Below are positions 1-5,561 of a stretch of 5,872 nt of DNA, in pieces. This DNA comes from Bacillota bacterium. Its GTDB lineage: Bacteria > Bacillota > Bacilli > Alicyclobacillales > SLC66. The notes under the pieces were generated by a model. That model was not told the DNA's origin. It worked only from the letters and a program-made list of their open reading frames with translations, and ran no database searches. The stretch is from NCBI GenBank assembly GCA_021820825.1, contig JAKADD010000175.1, positions 1-5,872 of the forward strand, written 5' to 3'. Both the position numbers and the translations under genes were made by a program. Position 1 is the first letter of the stretch. Each line of letters begins with the position of its first letter.

Positions 1-1438
1 GCGCGTCCATGGTGACGATGGCCGGAAAGCCCCTGACCTGCAGATGCCACATGGCTTCGGGAATGCCGAACTCATCCAGGAAATGAACCCCCTCGACGTC
101 AGTCACGCAATGAGCGTAGTACTGCGCAGCGCCGCCAATCGCGTTCAGATAGACTGCCCCCTGTTCGCTCAGAGCCTGCAGTGTCCGGGCTCCCATGCCA
201 CCCTTTCCGATCACGACCCGCAAACCGAACTTTTTGATGATATCCGCCTGATACGGCTCTTCCCGCGAACTCGTGGTGGGCCCCGCAGCCTTCACATGCC
301 AGCCCGACTCATCCTGCAGCATGACGGGTCCACAGTGGTACAGCACACCGCCCGCCAACTCCATGGGTGAATCGTGGTCAAGAAGGTATTTGTGCAAAGC
401 GTCCCGACCCGTGTGCATCGCACCGTCGATCAGGACTACATCGCCAACAGTAAGCGCACGAATCTGTTCCTCTGTTATGGGCGCCTTGAGCACGATCGCT
501 CCGTCGGCAACGTTGCCGGAACTCTTCTCAAGTTTCCCGCCGCCCTCCTTGTACAGCCAGGAGGTGATGCCTCCCGTCTCCGCATCGATCGTCACTCCCT
601 GCCGTCGAAAGGCCCAGCAGTTGTAGGCAACCGACACAAAGAAACTGGCTGGCAGGCGATTCTGAACGCCAATTTTACACCCCAGGAGCGTCACCGCGCC
701 GCCAAATCCCATGGTGCCGATACCCAGTTCGTTGGCATTGTCCATCACGTATTGCTCCAGTTCCCGCAGCGCAGCGTCAGGATTCACATCGTCCAGCGGA
801 CGAAACAACTGTTCCTTAGCGTGTTGATAGCCACTGGTGCGGTCTCCTCCGATCGCCACCCCGATAAACCCGGCGGCGCATCCCTGCCCCTGCGCCTGGT
901 ACACCGCGTGCAGCGCGCATTTGCGAACGCCGTCGAGATCCCGTCCGGCTTTCCCCAAACCTTCCAATTCCATTGGCAGGCTGTATTGAATATTTTTGTT
1001 CTCACACCCACCGCCCTTCAGGATCAGCTTTACTTCTATATCATCCCGCTCCCATTGGTGAAAATGGATCACCGGAGTTCCGGGTCCAAGGTTGTCGCCG
1101 CTGTTCGCTCCCGTGAGAGAATCGACGGAGTTGGTGCGCAGCTTGCCCAAGCGCGTGGCCTCCACCACCGCCTCCTTAATGTCTCGTTCAAGAACAAGCT
1201 GGTTGCAGTCCACCGGCGTGTGGATCTCAAATGTCGGCATTCCCGTATCCTGACAGATTGGCCCCTGGTCTGTCTCTGCCGTGATCACATTGTCCGCGAT
1301 TGTACCGAGCGCCAGCGCCGCCCGTGTACCCGCTTCCTCCCGCAGTTGCGCCTGCGCGAGCGCCCGTCGCACATCCGGGGGTAAATTCGTGGATGCATCG
1401 ATGATCAATTCCAACATGCTGTGCTTAAAAAATTCCAT
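1..1438 (-). CDS. Fumarate hydratase, class I, fused alpha/beta type (partial, C-terminus outside window)
   Basis: Reading back from an ATG at 1438 gives 479 uninterrupted codons that leave the window without a stop. The product is an iron-sulfur hydro-lyase of the class I fumarase/L-tartrate dehydratase family, expected to interconvert fumarate and L-malate in the cytosolic TCA cycle. The alpha part (about 1-285) shows CQDTG (Cys62), KGGGCENKN (141-149), GQGC (Cys187) and YNCWAFRR (Cys274). By family alignment from memory, Cys62, Cys187 and Cys274 are the likely [4Fe-4S] ligands. The beta part (about 320 onward) shows GDVVLIDGAMHTGRDALHK, YHCGP, GPTTSSREE and IGKGGMG. Both parts lie in one chain, whereas many relatives encode two subunits. 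Fused short forms are roughly 500-550 residues, so only a small C-terminal piece is probably missing. The start is supported by GAAAGGCGGG at 1457-1448 (minus strand), 9 bases before the ATG. A tartrate-dehydratase-like substrate cannot be excluded. Confidence 0.93.
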   Translation of the reverse strand, partial: MEFFKHSMLELIIDASTNLPPDVRRALAQAQLREEAGTRAALALGTIADNVITAETDQGPICQDTGMPTFEIHTPVDCNQLVLERDIKEAVVEATRLGKLRTNSVDSLTGANSGDNLGPGTPVIHFHQWERDDIEVKLILKGGGCENKNIQYSLPMELEGLGKAGRDLDGVRKCALHAVYQAQGQGCAAGFIGVAIGGDRTSGYQHAKEQLFRPLDDVNPDAALRELEQYVMDNANELGIGTMGFGGAVTLLGCKIGVQNRLPASFFVSVAYNCWAFRRQGVTIDAETGGITSWLYKEGGGKLEKSSGNVADGAIVLKAPITEEQIRALTVGDVVLIDGAMHTGRDALHKYLLDHDSPMELAGGVLYHCGPVMLQDESGWHVKAAGPTTSSREEPYQADIIKKFGLRVVIGKGGMGARTLQALSEQGAVYLNAIGGAAQYYAHCVTDVEGVHFLDEFGIPEAMWHLQVRGFPAIVTMDA

Positions 1439-1463
1439 CTGCGCACACCCGCCTTTCGCATCT

Positions 1464-1491
1464 ATTATACAGCGCCTGGAGATACTGTCAT
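1464..1491 (-). promoter_or_regulatory. Sigma-A-type promoter of the fumarase gene
   Basis: On the minus strand there is ATGACA (1491-1486; 5 of 6 to TTGACA), a 16-base spacer, and a perfect TATAAT (1469-1464). Transcription would begin near 1457, giving a leader of about 19 bases that consists mostly of the ribosome binding site. The element lies between the divergent start codons at 1438 and 1513, so it must overlap any promoter of the DUF378 gene. I could not find a convincing plus-strand promoter. Confidence 0.7.
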
Positions 1492-1512
1492 AAGGACAGG
1501 AGGGATTATTCA

Positions 1513-1713
1513 GTGACTAAATTTGCGCTGGTTCTCGTTATAATAGGGGCACTCAACTGGCTGCTGGTCGGGTTGTTCCAATTTGATCTGGTAGCAGCCA
1601 TTTTTGGCGGCCAGGCGACGCTTCTCAGCCGCATCATCTATACGTTGATCGGATTGGCAGGCATCTACAGCATCGGTTTGCTGTTCCGCGATCGTCGCGA
1701 AGTGGAAGTGTAG
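1513..1713 (+). CDS. DUF378 family small membrane protein (YuzA-like)
   Basis: This 66-residue protein starts at GTG, preceded by a strong AGGAGGG at 1498-1504 with 8-base spacing. It has two hydrophobic segments: residues about 4-23, with IIGALNWLLVGLFQFDLVAA, and about 37-58, with SRIIYTLIGLAGIYSIGLLF. A short polar tail, RDRREVEV, follows. The GALNW-LVG-F-DLVAAIFGG and SRIIYTLIGLAGIY patterns are the hallmark of DUF378, a family of unknown function that is widespread in bacteria and includes B. subtilis YuzA. Length and architecture match the family. The gene is transcribed away from the fumarase gene and converges on the transporter gene downstream. No function can be assigned beyond a small two-helix membrane protein. 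Confidence 0.92.
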   Translation: MTKFALVLVIIGALNWLLVGLFQFDLVAAIFGGQATLLSRIIYTLIGLAGIYSIGLLFRDRREVEV

Positions 1714-1737
1714 ACACGACCCACCCATCCGCACAGA

Positions 1738-1778
1738 GGAGCGTTGCACCGCTTTTAATGAGGCGCTGCATTCGCTCC
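1738..1778. terminator. Possible bidirectional terminator hairpin between convergent genes
   Basis: GGAGCG (1738-1743) pairs with CGCTCC (1773-1778). Inside, TGCA pairs with TGCA and CGC with GCG, interrupted by a bulge and a C-C mismatch, and an A/T-rich loop TTTTAATGA closes the stem. It sits exactly between the ends of the convergent DUF378 (stop 1713) and transporter (stop 1784) genes, where a shared terminator is expected. Neither side has a good T-tract, so the call rests on pairing and position. Confidence 0.4.
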
Positions 1779-1783
1779 TTCCG

Positions 1784-2329
1784 TCATTTGGCGGGCGCCA
1801 GCCAAAACACCCCTACCAGCATCGCCGCGACAATCACGATAGGCGTTGACACGCGAAACACGAAAAGGGCGAGCGCTGCGACGACGGCGATAGCAAACGC
1901 GCGCCAATCCGCAAAGGTACCTTTCGACGACATCCATGCGGTCTGCAGCAGCAACACGACCACGACTGGGCGAACGGCGGCGATCAAACCCGCCAGATGG
2001 GGATTTCCTTTGAGTGAAGCGAGTACGTTGACAAGGAGCACGATGGCAATGGAAGTGGGCCCCACCATGCCGACAAGCGCGGCGAATCCACCCAGCAGGC
2101 CGCCCGTCTGATAGCCGATAAACGTCGCCAATTTTGTGGCGATCGGCCCTGGCAGCGTGTTTGCCAACGCCAGCGCGTCGGTAAACTGCTCCTGTGTCAT
2201 AAAATGATACGTCTCAACCACCTGGGACTGGATAATGGGAATCGACGCCGGCCCGCCTCCGTAGCCGAGCACCCCCGATTTCAGCATGGCCAGGAACAGG
2301 TTCCATACAACATTTGACATGCGCTTCAC
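1784..2329 (-). CDS. Chromate transporter family protein, single-domain (short-chain ChrA/CHR)
   Basis: This 181-residue, very hydrophobic membrane protein is one CHR domain. It has LGYGGGPASIP at 21-31, then FTDALALANTLPGPIATKLATFIGY at about 49-73 in separated conserved blocks, and Gly-rich and hydrophobic helices up to residue 177. These are the signature blocks of the ChrA family, whose long members export chromate, probably in exchange with sulfate or by proton-coupled transport. Short-chain members have about 180-200 residues and are normally encoded as adjacent N/C pairs that act together. No partner is visible on either side here. The reading frame opens with GTG at 2329. An ATG at 2320 (residue 4) is an alternative start, and the ribosome binding site (GAGTGA-like, about 2331-2326) does not settle the choice. 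The gene follows the germination gene by 87 bases on the same strand. The substrate is unproven; many CHR proteins are annotated only by homology. Confidence 0.88.
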   Translation of the reverse strand: MKRMSNVVWNLFLAMLKSGVLGYGGGPASIPIIQSQVVETYHFMTQEQFTDALALANTLPGPIATKLATFIGYQTGGLLGGFAALVGMVGPTSIAIVLLVNVLASLKGNPHLAGLIAAVRPVVVVLLLQTAWMSSKGTFADWRAFAIAVVAALALFVFRVSTPIVIVAAMLVGVFWLAPAK

Positions 2330-2416
2330 TCGCTTTCAGCATACCGCAGGATCTTCTCACTATCTTACCTGCAACAGGCCATAGACGGCAACGAGTATCT
2401 TGCGCAGAAGAATGGT

Positions 2417-3904
2417 TCAGTCCTTGGGATGAAAGATATTCGACCGATTTTTTAGACCATAAAGCGGCGCCCGGACAAGCAGCGCTTTCAGACCCTGCCA
2501 GTTGAAGGGAACAACCGGCCACAGATACGGGATACCCATTGCCCTGGTGCGACCTGTCACAATCACGATACAGATCATGCCGACGACAAATCCGAGACCG
2601 CCAAACAGCCACGCAAGCACAATCAGAAGCGCTCGCATGATCCGGTTCGCCGCAGCGAGTTCCCGTGACGATGTGGCGAACTGGGCAACGGCCGCCGTTC
2701 CCATAAATACCAACACTTCCGGGGTTACCATGTTCATCATGACCGCGAACTGACCGAATACCAGGGCAGCCACAACACCTATCGCAGCGCCAAGCGCGGT
2801 GGGCGTGTTGATGACTGCGCGCTCGAAGAGGTCAACGCCCAACTGGGCGAGTAAAAATTGCAAACCTAACGGCAAAGGCAAATTTTTTGGCGTTCCAAGA
2901 AAAGTAAGCGCTTTGGGCAGATAGCTGTGCTCGGCCGCAAGCACGATGAATACTGAGGGAGCGAGCAGCGACAGCAAACTGCCCAGTATCATCACAATCC
3001 GCATGTAGACACCCACGGCAGGATACACATGATAGTCCTCTGGATGATGAATGTGGTGAAACAGCGTCGTCGGACCGACAATCGCTTCTGGCGTCGTGTC
3101 GACGATGACCACCACCTGCCCCTCAAGCAGACCGGTCGCCGCCACATCCGGACGCTCAGTGAAGCGAACGATCGGGTAGGGATTCCACCTGACTGCGCCC
3201 AGCCATTCCGCGACAGGCTGTTCCCCCATCGCTACGATGTCCGATGTGATCGCCTGCAGTTTATCGCGAAACTGTGCAACAAGCTTATCATCGGTCACAT
3301 CCTGCAAATAGATCAAACTGACGTCGGTCTGCGACCTCGTGCCGATCTGGAGCAGTTCAATCCGCAGGCGCGGATCCCGCAGGCGCCGTCGTATCAGCGC
3401 CACATTCATCAGCATGGTTTCCGTGAAACCATCGCGCGGACCGCGCACAACGCGTTCAACCTCTGGTTCCTGGATGCTGCGCATCGGATAGATCCTTGTG
3501 TCGATGAGGAGCACATCTTCATATCCGTCGATAAAAATCACCAACGGGCCCGACAGGATGTAGCGCACAGCGTCCTTCATCTTCTTGACGATCTGCACCT
3601 GCACGAAACCCACCGTGACATTCAGATAATTGGCCAGTTCCTCCATGGCAAACGAGCCATTCGGATGGTTTGCCGCAAATTCCTTGATCGTCATCTCCAG
3701 GTTTTCAACGATCAGCACCATATTCATGGTTAAAAAATAACCGTTCGCCGTATAGGCGGTCATTTTGACATCGGCAAAGACGAACGGTTTTGCGATCAGG
3801 TCCCAACTAACCCCGATGCCTAATAATTCTTTTAGAAAATCATCGTTTTTTTCAAGACTGGATGATATAATAACGTTATCCAGTGACTCCATAGCAGTCG
3901 TCAT
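2417..3904 (-). CDS. GerA-family spore germination protein, SpoVAF-like
   Basis: A 495-residue protein. I chose ATG at 3904, preceded by GAGGGGTGA at 5-base spacing, over an upstream in-frame TTG at 3973; the shorter form matches SpoVAF (about 490 residues). The first ~295 residues are a soluble domain with EKNDDFLKELLGIGVSWDL near the N-terminus, RGPRDGFTETMLMNVALIRRR (155-175), RFTERPDV (247-254) and LLEGQVVVIVDTTP (259-272). The C-terminal part holds membrane segments near 303-323, 371-391, 396-410 and 423-450, with LLAQLGVDLFERAVINTP (351-368) and WPVVPFNWQGLK (462-473). TTLFHHIHHPEDY and the PFNW-LK ending resemble SpoVAF more than the GerAA/GerBA nutrient-receptor A subunits. Proteins of this family sit in the spore inner membrane, and SpoVAF is linked to ion release during germination. 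No B- or C-subunit gene and no spoVA genes are adjacent, so this is a solitary copy. GerA-family membership is firm; the SpoVAF subclass is inferred from remembered motifs. Confidence 0.93.
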   Translation of the reverse strand: MTTAMESLDNVIISSSLEKNDDFLKELLGIGVSWDLIAKPFVFADVKMTAYTANGYFLTMNMVLIVENLEMTIKEFAANHPNGSFAMEELANYLNVTVGFVQVQIVKKMKDAVRYILSGPLVIFIDGYEDVLLIDTRIYPMRSIQEPEVERVVRGPRDGFTETMLMNVALIRRRLRDPRLRIELLQIGTRSQTDVSLIYLQDVTDDKLVAQFRDKLQAITSDIVAMGEQPVAEWLGAVRWNPYPIVRFTERPDVAATGLLEGQVVVIVDTTPEAIVGPTTLFHHIHHPEDYHVYPAVGVYMRIVMILGSLLSLLAPSVFIVLAAEHSYLPKALTFLGTPKNLPLPLGLQFLLAQLGVDLFERAVINTPTALGAAIGVVAALVFGQFAVMMNMVTPEVLVFMGTAAVAQFATSSRELAAANRIMRALLIVLAWLFGGLGFVVGMICIVIVTGRTRAMGIPYLWPVVPFNWQGLKALLVRAPLYGLKNRSNIFHPKD

Positions 3905-3924
3905 GCACGTCACCCCTCTCAGGG

Positions 3925-3955
3925 CAGTATGCGAACCTGCGAAGATCCCTATACA
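3925..3955 (-). promoter_or_regulatory. Sigma-G-like (forespore) promoter of the germination gene
   Basis: On the minus strand there is TGTATA (3955-3950; 5 of 6 to the sigma-G -35 TGAATA), an 18-base spacer, and CATACTG (3931-3925; 6 of 7 to CATACTA). Transcription would start near 3918, just before the ribosome binding site of the ATG at 3904. Forespore control is what is known for GerA operons and spoVA in Bacillus. If it is correct, the upstream TTG at 3973 lies outside the transcript, which supports the ATG start. Confidence 0.6.
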
Positions 3956-4038
3956 GAACACTGCCAACGACAAATCAGACTAATAAAATCAGACCACAAA
4001 AAAAGTTACCGTTCCGGTTTATAAATCGTTAAAAAAGG

Positions 4039-4066
4039 TGAAACTTTTCCTGACGTCATTCGTCTA
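4039..4066 (+). promoter_or_regulatory. ECF-sigma-type promoter (SigM/SigW-like) for the secreted orphan
   Basis: TGAAAC (4039-4044), exactly 16 bases, then CGTCTA (4061-4066). The -35 is followed by TTTT. This fits the Bacillus ECF pattern TGAAAC-N16-CGT, and the CGTC form of the -10 is typical of SigM-type promoters. The start would fall near 4073-4075, giving a leader of about 50 bases to the ATG at 4125. A cell-envelope stress sigma factor driving an exported protein is coherent, but which sigma factor acts is unknown. No sigma/anti-sigma pair lies in the window. Confidence 0.6.
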
Positions 4067-4078
4067 TATTGTATAGAC
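4062..4078. repeat. 17-base inverted repeat over promoter -10/start site
   Basis: GTCTATA (4062-4068), a TTG spacer, then TATAGAC (4072-4078): seven perfectly complementary positions on each side. It covers most of the ECF-type -10 element and the predicted start site. It could be an operator for a dimeric repressor or the 5' hairpin of the transcript. The -10 requirement explains only the left arm. Confidence 0.55.
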
Positions 4079-4124
4079 CGATGCACAGGTCGCAACAATG
4101 CACCATACCACGAGGCGATGACAT

Positions 4125-4694
4125 ATGACGAAAAAACGACTGAATTCCAAACTATGGCGCCGCAATGCCGCCGTATTGGGAGCGTTGCTGCTGTGTGCAG
4201 GCATTGTGATACCGGCGTCTGCGGCGGATGCGGCTTTGCGGTCTTCGCAAAACACCGCCCCGTGGACCACACATACGGTTGGCAATCAGGTTGCATTTTC
4301 ATACCCCGCGAACTTCGTCGACGCAAGCGACGCCGGGCCCAATGTTCAAATGACTGGCGGCGCGCTTATGAACAGCGCGCAAACCGCATACAAGCTGTTG
4401 CTGGGCGTTGCGATCAACTCCCAGCCAGGCGTCACCGCCGCCAAGGAGGTACAGCGCCTGAAGCTGGCCTATGCCCAGGATCAGTTGCTCGTTGACCGTC
4501 AAACCGCCTATGGCCAGGAACTTTCCTTTCTGATGCCAGGCTCCATGACCTACACGCTTTATGTCTCGCCAATTGCAACGGGAGTTCGGGAGATCATCAT
4601 CAACAACGAACAGTCCAATCCCGCATACCAGTCGACTATCGCGCAATTTCTTGACAGTGTTCATAATCAGGCCGACAACGCCACTGTAAACTGA
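4125..4694 (+). CDS. Secreted protein of unknown function with Sec signal peptide
   Basis: I do not recognise this 189-residue protein. It begins with a positively charged stretch (MTKKRLNSKLWRR), a hydrophobic core at about 15-30, and ASA|AD, predicting signal peptidase I cleavage after residue 33. Cys24 inside the core lacks a proper lipobox, so it is not a lipoprotein. The mature part has about 156 residues and no cysteine. It contains VGNQVAFSYPANF (52-64), KLLLGVAIN (90-98), a helix-like stretch KEVQRLKLAYAQDQLLV (107-123), MTYTLYVSPI (141-150), REIIINNEQ (155-163) and a helix TIAQFLDSVHNQ near the end. The FSYP-x-x-F opening followed by strands and a final helix recalls the PsbP/Mog1-type small alpha/beta fold, which is only an impression. 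GAGGCGAT at 4112-4119 supports the ATG. The gene appears monocistronic, between an ECF-type promoter and a strong terminator. Confidence 0.82.
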   Translation: MTKKRLNSKLWRRNAAVLGALLLCAGIVIPASAADAALRSSQNTAPWTTHTVGNQVAFSYPANFVDASDAGPNVQMTGGALMNSAQTAYKLLLGVAINSQPGVTAAKEVQRLKLAYAQDQLLVDRQTAYGQELSFLMPGSMTYTLYVSPIATGVREIIINNEQSNPAYQSTIAQFLDSVHNQADNATVN

Positions 4695-4746
4695 TCCGCT
4701 GTTCAGGAACCAGCCAGCTTCCGGACAGCGCCCCCACACAGCCCAC

Positions 4747-4776
4747 GCCATAACCGCATGCGGTTATGGCTTTTTT
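4747..4776 (+). terminator. Intrinsic terminator after the secreted orphan
   Basis: GCCATAACCG (4747-4756) and CGGTTATGGC (4761-4770) form a perfect 10-base-pair stem around CATG, followed directly by six T residues (4771-4776). It lies 53 bases after the stop at 4694 and isolates the orphan from the cysC operon. The opposite side has no T-tract, so termination should be in the plus direction only. Confidence 0.92.
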
Positions 4777-4806
4777 ATTCCATCTTGCAAAATAACTCTG
4801 GCAAGT

Positions 4807-4836
4807 GTGGCATGAATATTCGATTCGGGTTAAAAT
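4807..4836 (+). promoter_or_regulatory. Weak candidate sigma-A promoter for cysC-sat
   Basis: GTGGCA (4807-4812; 4 of 6), an 18-base spacer, and TAAAAT (4831-4836; 5 of 6). A promoter is needed between the terminator at 4776 and the cysC start at 4898, and this is the best pair I found by eye. Initiation would be near 4843. No S-box or T-box leader is recognisable in the roughly 120 bases available. Confidence 0.3.
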
Positions 4837-4844
4837 TGAGTTGG

Positions 4845-4856
4845 TGCTGCGCAGCA
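4845..4856. repeat. 12-base perfect palindrome in the cysC leader
   Basis: TGCTGC followed by GCAGCA forms a perfect palindrome without a spacer, located 42 bases before the cysC start and just past the candidate start site near 4843. Its position would suit a repressor operator for the sulfate-assimilation operon. It has no loop, so it is a poor RNA hairpin. The regulator is unknown. Confidence 0.35.
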
Positions 4857-4897
4857 GCATAGATGTCTAACCTGTATACACAGGGTAGGAGGATATT

Positions 4898-5536
4898 GTG
4901 GATAATTTGCACAACTTGACATGGAACGACAATAAAGTTACGCGAACAGCTCGTGCACAGCAACACGGTCATACCAGTTGCGCAGTCTGGTTCACTGGTC
5001 TATCGGGCGCCGGCAAATCGACCATCGCCAATGCGCTGGAACTGCACCTTCACAACACAGGCATCCGTACGTATCTACTCGACGGGGACAATGTCAGGCA
5101 CGGTCTGAATCAGGATCTGGGATTTTCGATGGCTGATCGGCAGGAAAATATTCGTCGTGTGGCGCACACGGCGAACTTGTTTGTCGACGCGGGCATTGTG
5201 GTGATCGTCGCGATGATCTCACCGCTGCGCGCGGATCGCAACACTGCACGCACACTGTTCACCCCTGGCGAATTCATTGAAGTGTTTGTGGAGTGCCCGC
5301 TTGAGGTCTGTATTGAGCGGGATCCAAAGGGGCTGTACAAGCAGGCGCAGGCTGGCGCCATCAGCGATTTCACCGGCATCAGTTCACCGTATGAATCACC
5401 GCTGGATGCGGAGATAACCATCCACACGAACAGGCAGTCGGTTGAAGAAGCCACCCATTTGATAGCGCGCTATGTTACGGATAAGATTTCATTTCAGGGC
5501 GATGCAGAACTGAGCAGATCCGTTGCACACAAATAA
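4898..5536 (+). CDS. cysC: Adenylylsulfate (APS) kinase
   Basis: This 212-residue cytosolic enzyme transfers phosphate from ATP to the 3'-OH of APS to make PAPS, the second step of sulfate activation. It has the P-loop GLSGAGKST (34-42), LLDGDNVRHGLNQDLGFS (60-77), DRQENIRRVA (80-89), ISPLRADR (107-114, with Ser108 at the position phosphorylated in some family members), and VECPLEVCIERDPKGLYKQA (131-150). FTGISSPYESP (158-168) follows. All the usual APS-kinase blocks are present. The length is slightly above the usual ~195-205 because of a polar tail after about residue 197. The GTG start is set by AGGAGG at 4887-4892 with a tight 5-base spacing. The gene precedes sat by 25 bases, so the two are very likely co-transcribed. 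Confidence 0.97.
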   Translation: MDNLHNLTWNDNKVTRTARAQQHGHTSCAVWFTGLSGAGKSTIANALELHLHNTGIRTYLLDGDNVRHGLNQDLGFSMADRQENIRRVAHTANLFVDAGIVVIVAMISPLRADRNTARTLFTPGEFIEVFVECPLEVCIERDPKGLYKQAQAGAISDFTGISSPYESPLDAEITIHTNRQSVEEATHLIARYVTDKISFQGDAELSRSVAHK

Positions 5537-5561
5537 TGACGATCAAACAGGAGTGAACGCA

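Noticed and set aside
374..1384. 336-codon open frame on the plus strand opposite the fumarase
   Set aside because: It is antisense to a strongly recognisable enzyme, has no family-like motifs, and is rich in Arg/His as expected for a complement-strand shadow of a GC-rich gene.
2368..2378. Small inverted repeat CCTG-CAA-CAGG after the germination gene
   Set aside because: The stem is only four base pairs and no T-tract follows in either direction, so it is not supported as a terminator.
3029..3733. 234-codon open frame on the plus strand opposite the germination gene
   Set aside because: It is antisense to conserved GerA-family sequence; its His/Arg/Asp-rich composition and lack of a ribosome binding site mark it as a shadow.
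3905..3973. N-terminal extension of the germination protein from TTG 3973
   Set aside because: The ATG at 3904 has a better ribosome binding site, gives the family's usual length, and a sigma-G-like promoter lies inside the proposed extension.
3998..4020. ACCG/CGGT hairpin followed by a T-run on the minus strand
   Set aside because: The stem is only four base pairs, and no minus-strand gene ends just upstream of it, since it lies in the divergent promoter region.
4118..4495. 125-codon frame overlapping the secreted orphan, starting 7 bases earlier
   Set aside because: It is rich in Arg/Cys/Gln with no plausible domain, while the 4125 frame has a clear signal peptide and better-placed ribosome binding site.
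4875..4880. TATACA as a -10 element for cysC
   Set aside because: There is no acceptable -35 at 16-18 bases upstream, and the start site would fall on the ribosome binding site.
4777..4897. S-box, T-box or other riboswitch in the cysC leader
   Set aside because: The stretch is too short after the terminator and shows none of the conserved boxes or a regulatory terminator before cysC.
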